Source of the DNA: CAIWMF01 sp964402065 | Lineage (GTDB): Bacteria; Verrucomicrobiota; Verrucomicrobiia; Chthoniobacterales; UBA6821 | DNA length: 64,000 bases | Assembly: GCA_964402065.1 (NCBI GenBank) | Contig: CAYOAN010000004.1 | Span: 124,001-188,000 of the forward strand | Reading direction: 5' to 3' | In this document: one piece after another, positions 62,690-64,000 of the stretch | Layout of the letters: every line of letters starts with the position of its first letter | How positions within the stretch are numbered: position 1 is the first letter of the stretch | Notes under the pieces: generated by a model | Told to the model about the DNA's origin: nothing | The model's input: the letters and a program-made list of their open reading frames with translations, nothing else | The model's database searches: none | Position numbers and translations under genes: made by a program

Positions 62690-64000
62690 ATGTCACAAAA
62701 CGATTACAAAGTAGCAGATCTCTCCCTTGCTGAATGGGGCCGTAAAGAAATTTCTATCGCCGAGCAAGAAATGCCAGGTCTTATGAGCATTCGCAAAAAA
62801 TATGCTCAAGAAAAGCCACTTGCTGGCGTTCGCGTTACAGGCTCCTTGCACATGACGATTCAGACGGCTGTCTTGATTGAGACGCTCAAAGAACTTGGTG
62901 CAACAGTCCGTTGGGCAAGTTGCAATATTTTTTCAACTCAAGATCAAGCTGCTGCTGCAATTGCTGCGACTGGAACTCCAGTCTTTGCGTGGAAGGGAGA
63001 AACACTCGAAGAATATTGGTGGTGCACGTATCAAGCGATTTCATTTCCTGACAATAAAGGCCCTGAACTTGTTGTCGATGATGGTGGAGACGTGACGCTA
63101 TTGCTGCACAAAGGGTACGCTCTGGAAGAGGGAGATGATTGGGTGAACACTCCATCGAGCAATCACGAAGAACAAGTCATCAAAGATCTTCTCAAAAAAG
63201 TTCATGCTGAAAATCCAACCCGCTGGCACGAAATGGTCAAGGATTGGAAGGGAGTTTCCGAAGAGACAACAACTGGCGTTCATCGTCTCTATAAACTTCA
63301 CGAGCAAAAGAAGCTCCTCATTCCATCCTTTAACGTCAATGATTCAGTGACAAAGAGCAAATTTGACAACCTCTATGGCTGTCGTCACTCCTTAGTTGAT
63401 GGACTTAACCGCGCTATTGACGTCATGATTTCTGGGAAAGTTGCCGTTGTCTGCGGCTACGGTGATGTCGGAAAAGGCTGCGCTCAATCATTGCGTGGAC
63501 AAGGAGCTCGTGTCATTGTCACTGAAATTGATCCAATTAATGCGCTCCAAGCAGCAATGGAAGGATATGAGGTTACAACTGTTGAAGAAACGTTAGGTCG
63601 TGGTGACATCTACGTCACAACAACTGGTAATTTCAAAGTGATCACGCTGGAGCACATGAAAAAAATGAAAGATCAAGCGATCATTTGTAACATTGGTCAC
63701 TTTGATAATGAGATTGAAGTTGATAATCTTGTTGCTTTCCCTGGCATCAAAAAAACAAACATCAAACCACAGGTTGACAAATTTACTTTCCCTGATGGTC
63801 ATGAAATTTTCCTTCTGGCAGAAGGACGCCTTGTTAACCTTGGCTGTGCAACCGGACATCCTAGCTTTGTCATGAGCAATAGCTTTAGCAATCAAACCCT
63901 CGCACAAATCGAGCTTTGGAAAAAGCGCTCTGAGTTAAAACCAGGTGTTTACATCTTGCCTAAAAAATTAGACGAAGAAGTCGCTCGTCTCCATTTAGAA
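62690..64000 (+). CDS. ahcY: S-adenosylhomocysteine hydrolase (partial, runs off the window)
   Basis: AhcY splits S-adenosylhomocysteine into adenosine and homocysteine, removing the inhibitor left by methyltransferases. Translation from ATG 62690 gives MSQNDYKVADLSLAEWG, then SFNVNDSVTKSKFDNLYGCR with the catalytic Lys and Asp region, the NAD-binding VVCGYGDVGKGCAQSLRG and NIGHFDNEIEV. The 437 codons are open to the last base and lack only the C-terminal tail (about 30 residues, including the usual KPEHYRY end). It is 36 bases after metK, so they form one transcript. Confidence 0.97.
   Translation, partial: MSQNDYKVADLSLAEWGRKEISIAEQEMPGLMSIRKKYAQEKPLAGVRVTGSLHMTIQTAVLIETLKELGATVRWASCNIFSTQDQAAAAIAATGTPVFAWKGETLEEYWWCTYQAISFPDNKGPELVVDDGGDVTLLLHKGYALEEGDDWVNTPSSNHEEQVIKDLLKKVHAENPTRWHEMVKDWKGVSEETTTGVHRLYKLHEQKKLLIPSFNVNDSVTKSKFDNLYGCRHSLVDGLNRAIDVMISGKVAVVCGYGDVGKGCAQSLRGQGARVIVTEIDPINALQAAMEGYEVTTVEETLGRGDIYVTTTGNFKVITLEHMKKMKDQAIICNIGHFDNEIEVDNLVAFPGIKKTNIKPQVDKFTFPDGHEIFLLAEGRLVNLGCATGHPSFVMSNSFSNQTLAQIELWKKRSELKPGVYILPKKLDEEVARLHLE

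Noticed and set aside
1..64000. CRISPR arrays, prophage or integrated element
   Set aside because: No regularly spaced repeats, integrase, recombinase, transposase or phage structural gene was found; apart from the palindromic elements the window looks like core chromosome.

Overview
The window reads as a housekeeping stretch of an A+T-rich, Gram-negative bacterial chromosome. Outer-membrane and LPS markers (a Kdo transferase, an AsmA-like protein, a DsbD/ScsB-type exporter of reducing power) exclude a Gram-positive host. The gene mix suggests a member of the Verrucomicrobiota or another PVC-group bacterium: a SUMF1-type multidomain secreted protein, many small secreted proteins without relatives, an ArsR-methyltransferase regulator facing metK-ahcY, and an oxidative pentose-phosphate block. 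The lineage is inferred from gene style only and is tentative. No phage, IS transposase, CRISPR array, rRNA or toxin-antitoxin module was seen.

Layout. 1-6.2 kb: a NamZ-like muramidase, the overlapping trio nadD-rsfS-pncC, then a reverse-strand proA-acyP-bioD run. 6.2-13.4 kb: a palindromic repeat element, secreted or membrane proteins of unknown role, a DsbD-like protein, PPK2, a thioredoxin-fold protein and a lipoprotein. 13.8-19.4 kb: glmS, then hemB-nadC-birA-tsaD, partly joined by ATGA overlaps. 19.4-22.5 kb: a chagasin-type protease inhibitor with a divergent paralogue, and two Opp/Dpp permeases. 22.5-26.4 kb: glycolytic gap-pgk-tpiA and aroK. 26.4-34.3 kb: purE-sua5, murJ, a 1055-residue protein with three SUMF1-like domains, and lysC. 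34.3-38.1 kb: a structured non-coding gap, pyk, an isolated nuoD, a CAU-anticodon tRNA and a small acidic protein. 38.1-44.1 kb: a full branched-chain amino-acid ABC transporter (livKHMGF) behind an ECF sigma factor and a membrane protein. 44.1-48.7 kb: a lipid kinase, then an AsmA-like protein-rsmD-waaA. 49-59.8 kb: a reverse-strand carbohydrate block, tal-glk-pgi-rpe-gnd-zwf-pgl/rpiB-glgX. 59.9-64 kb: a DUF2934 protein, then the S-adenosylmethionine cycle (regulator, metK, ahcY); ahcY runs off the right edge.

How the genes work together. The 49-60 kb block takes glycogen-derived glucose through phosphorylation and both pentose-phosphate branches, except for transketolase, which is not in the window. 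One gene is a fusion of 6-phosphogluconolactonase with ribose-5-phosphate isomerase B. The gap-pgk-tpiA run and pyk cover lower glycolysis. The right end holds SAM synthesis and S-adenosylhomocysteine recycling, divergent from a probable SAH-sensing repressor with an inverted-repeat operator between them.

The least ordinary material is in secreted proteins and non-coding DNA. It includes two copies of a MITE-like palindrome carrying a UNCG-capped hairpin, a third palindromic element with a similar terminus, recurring short heptad-like repeats just upstream of start codons, a multi-hairpin gap between lysC and pyk, and SUMF1-like and chagasin-like secreted proteins.
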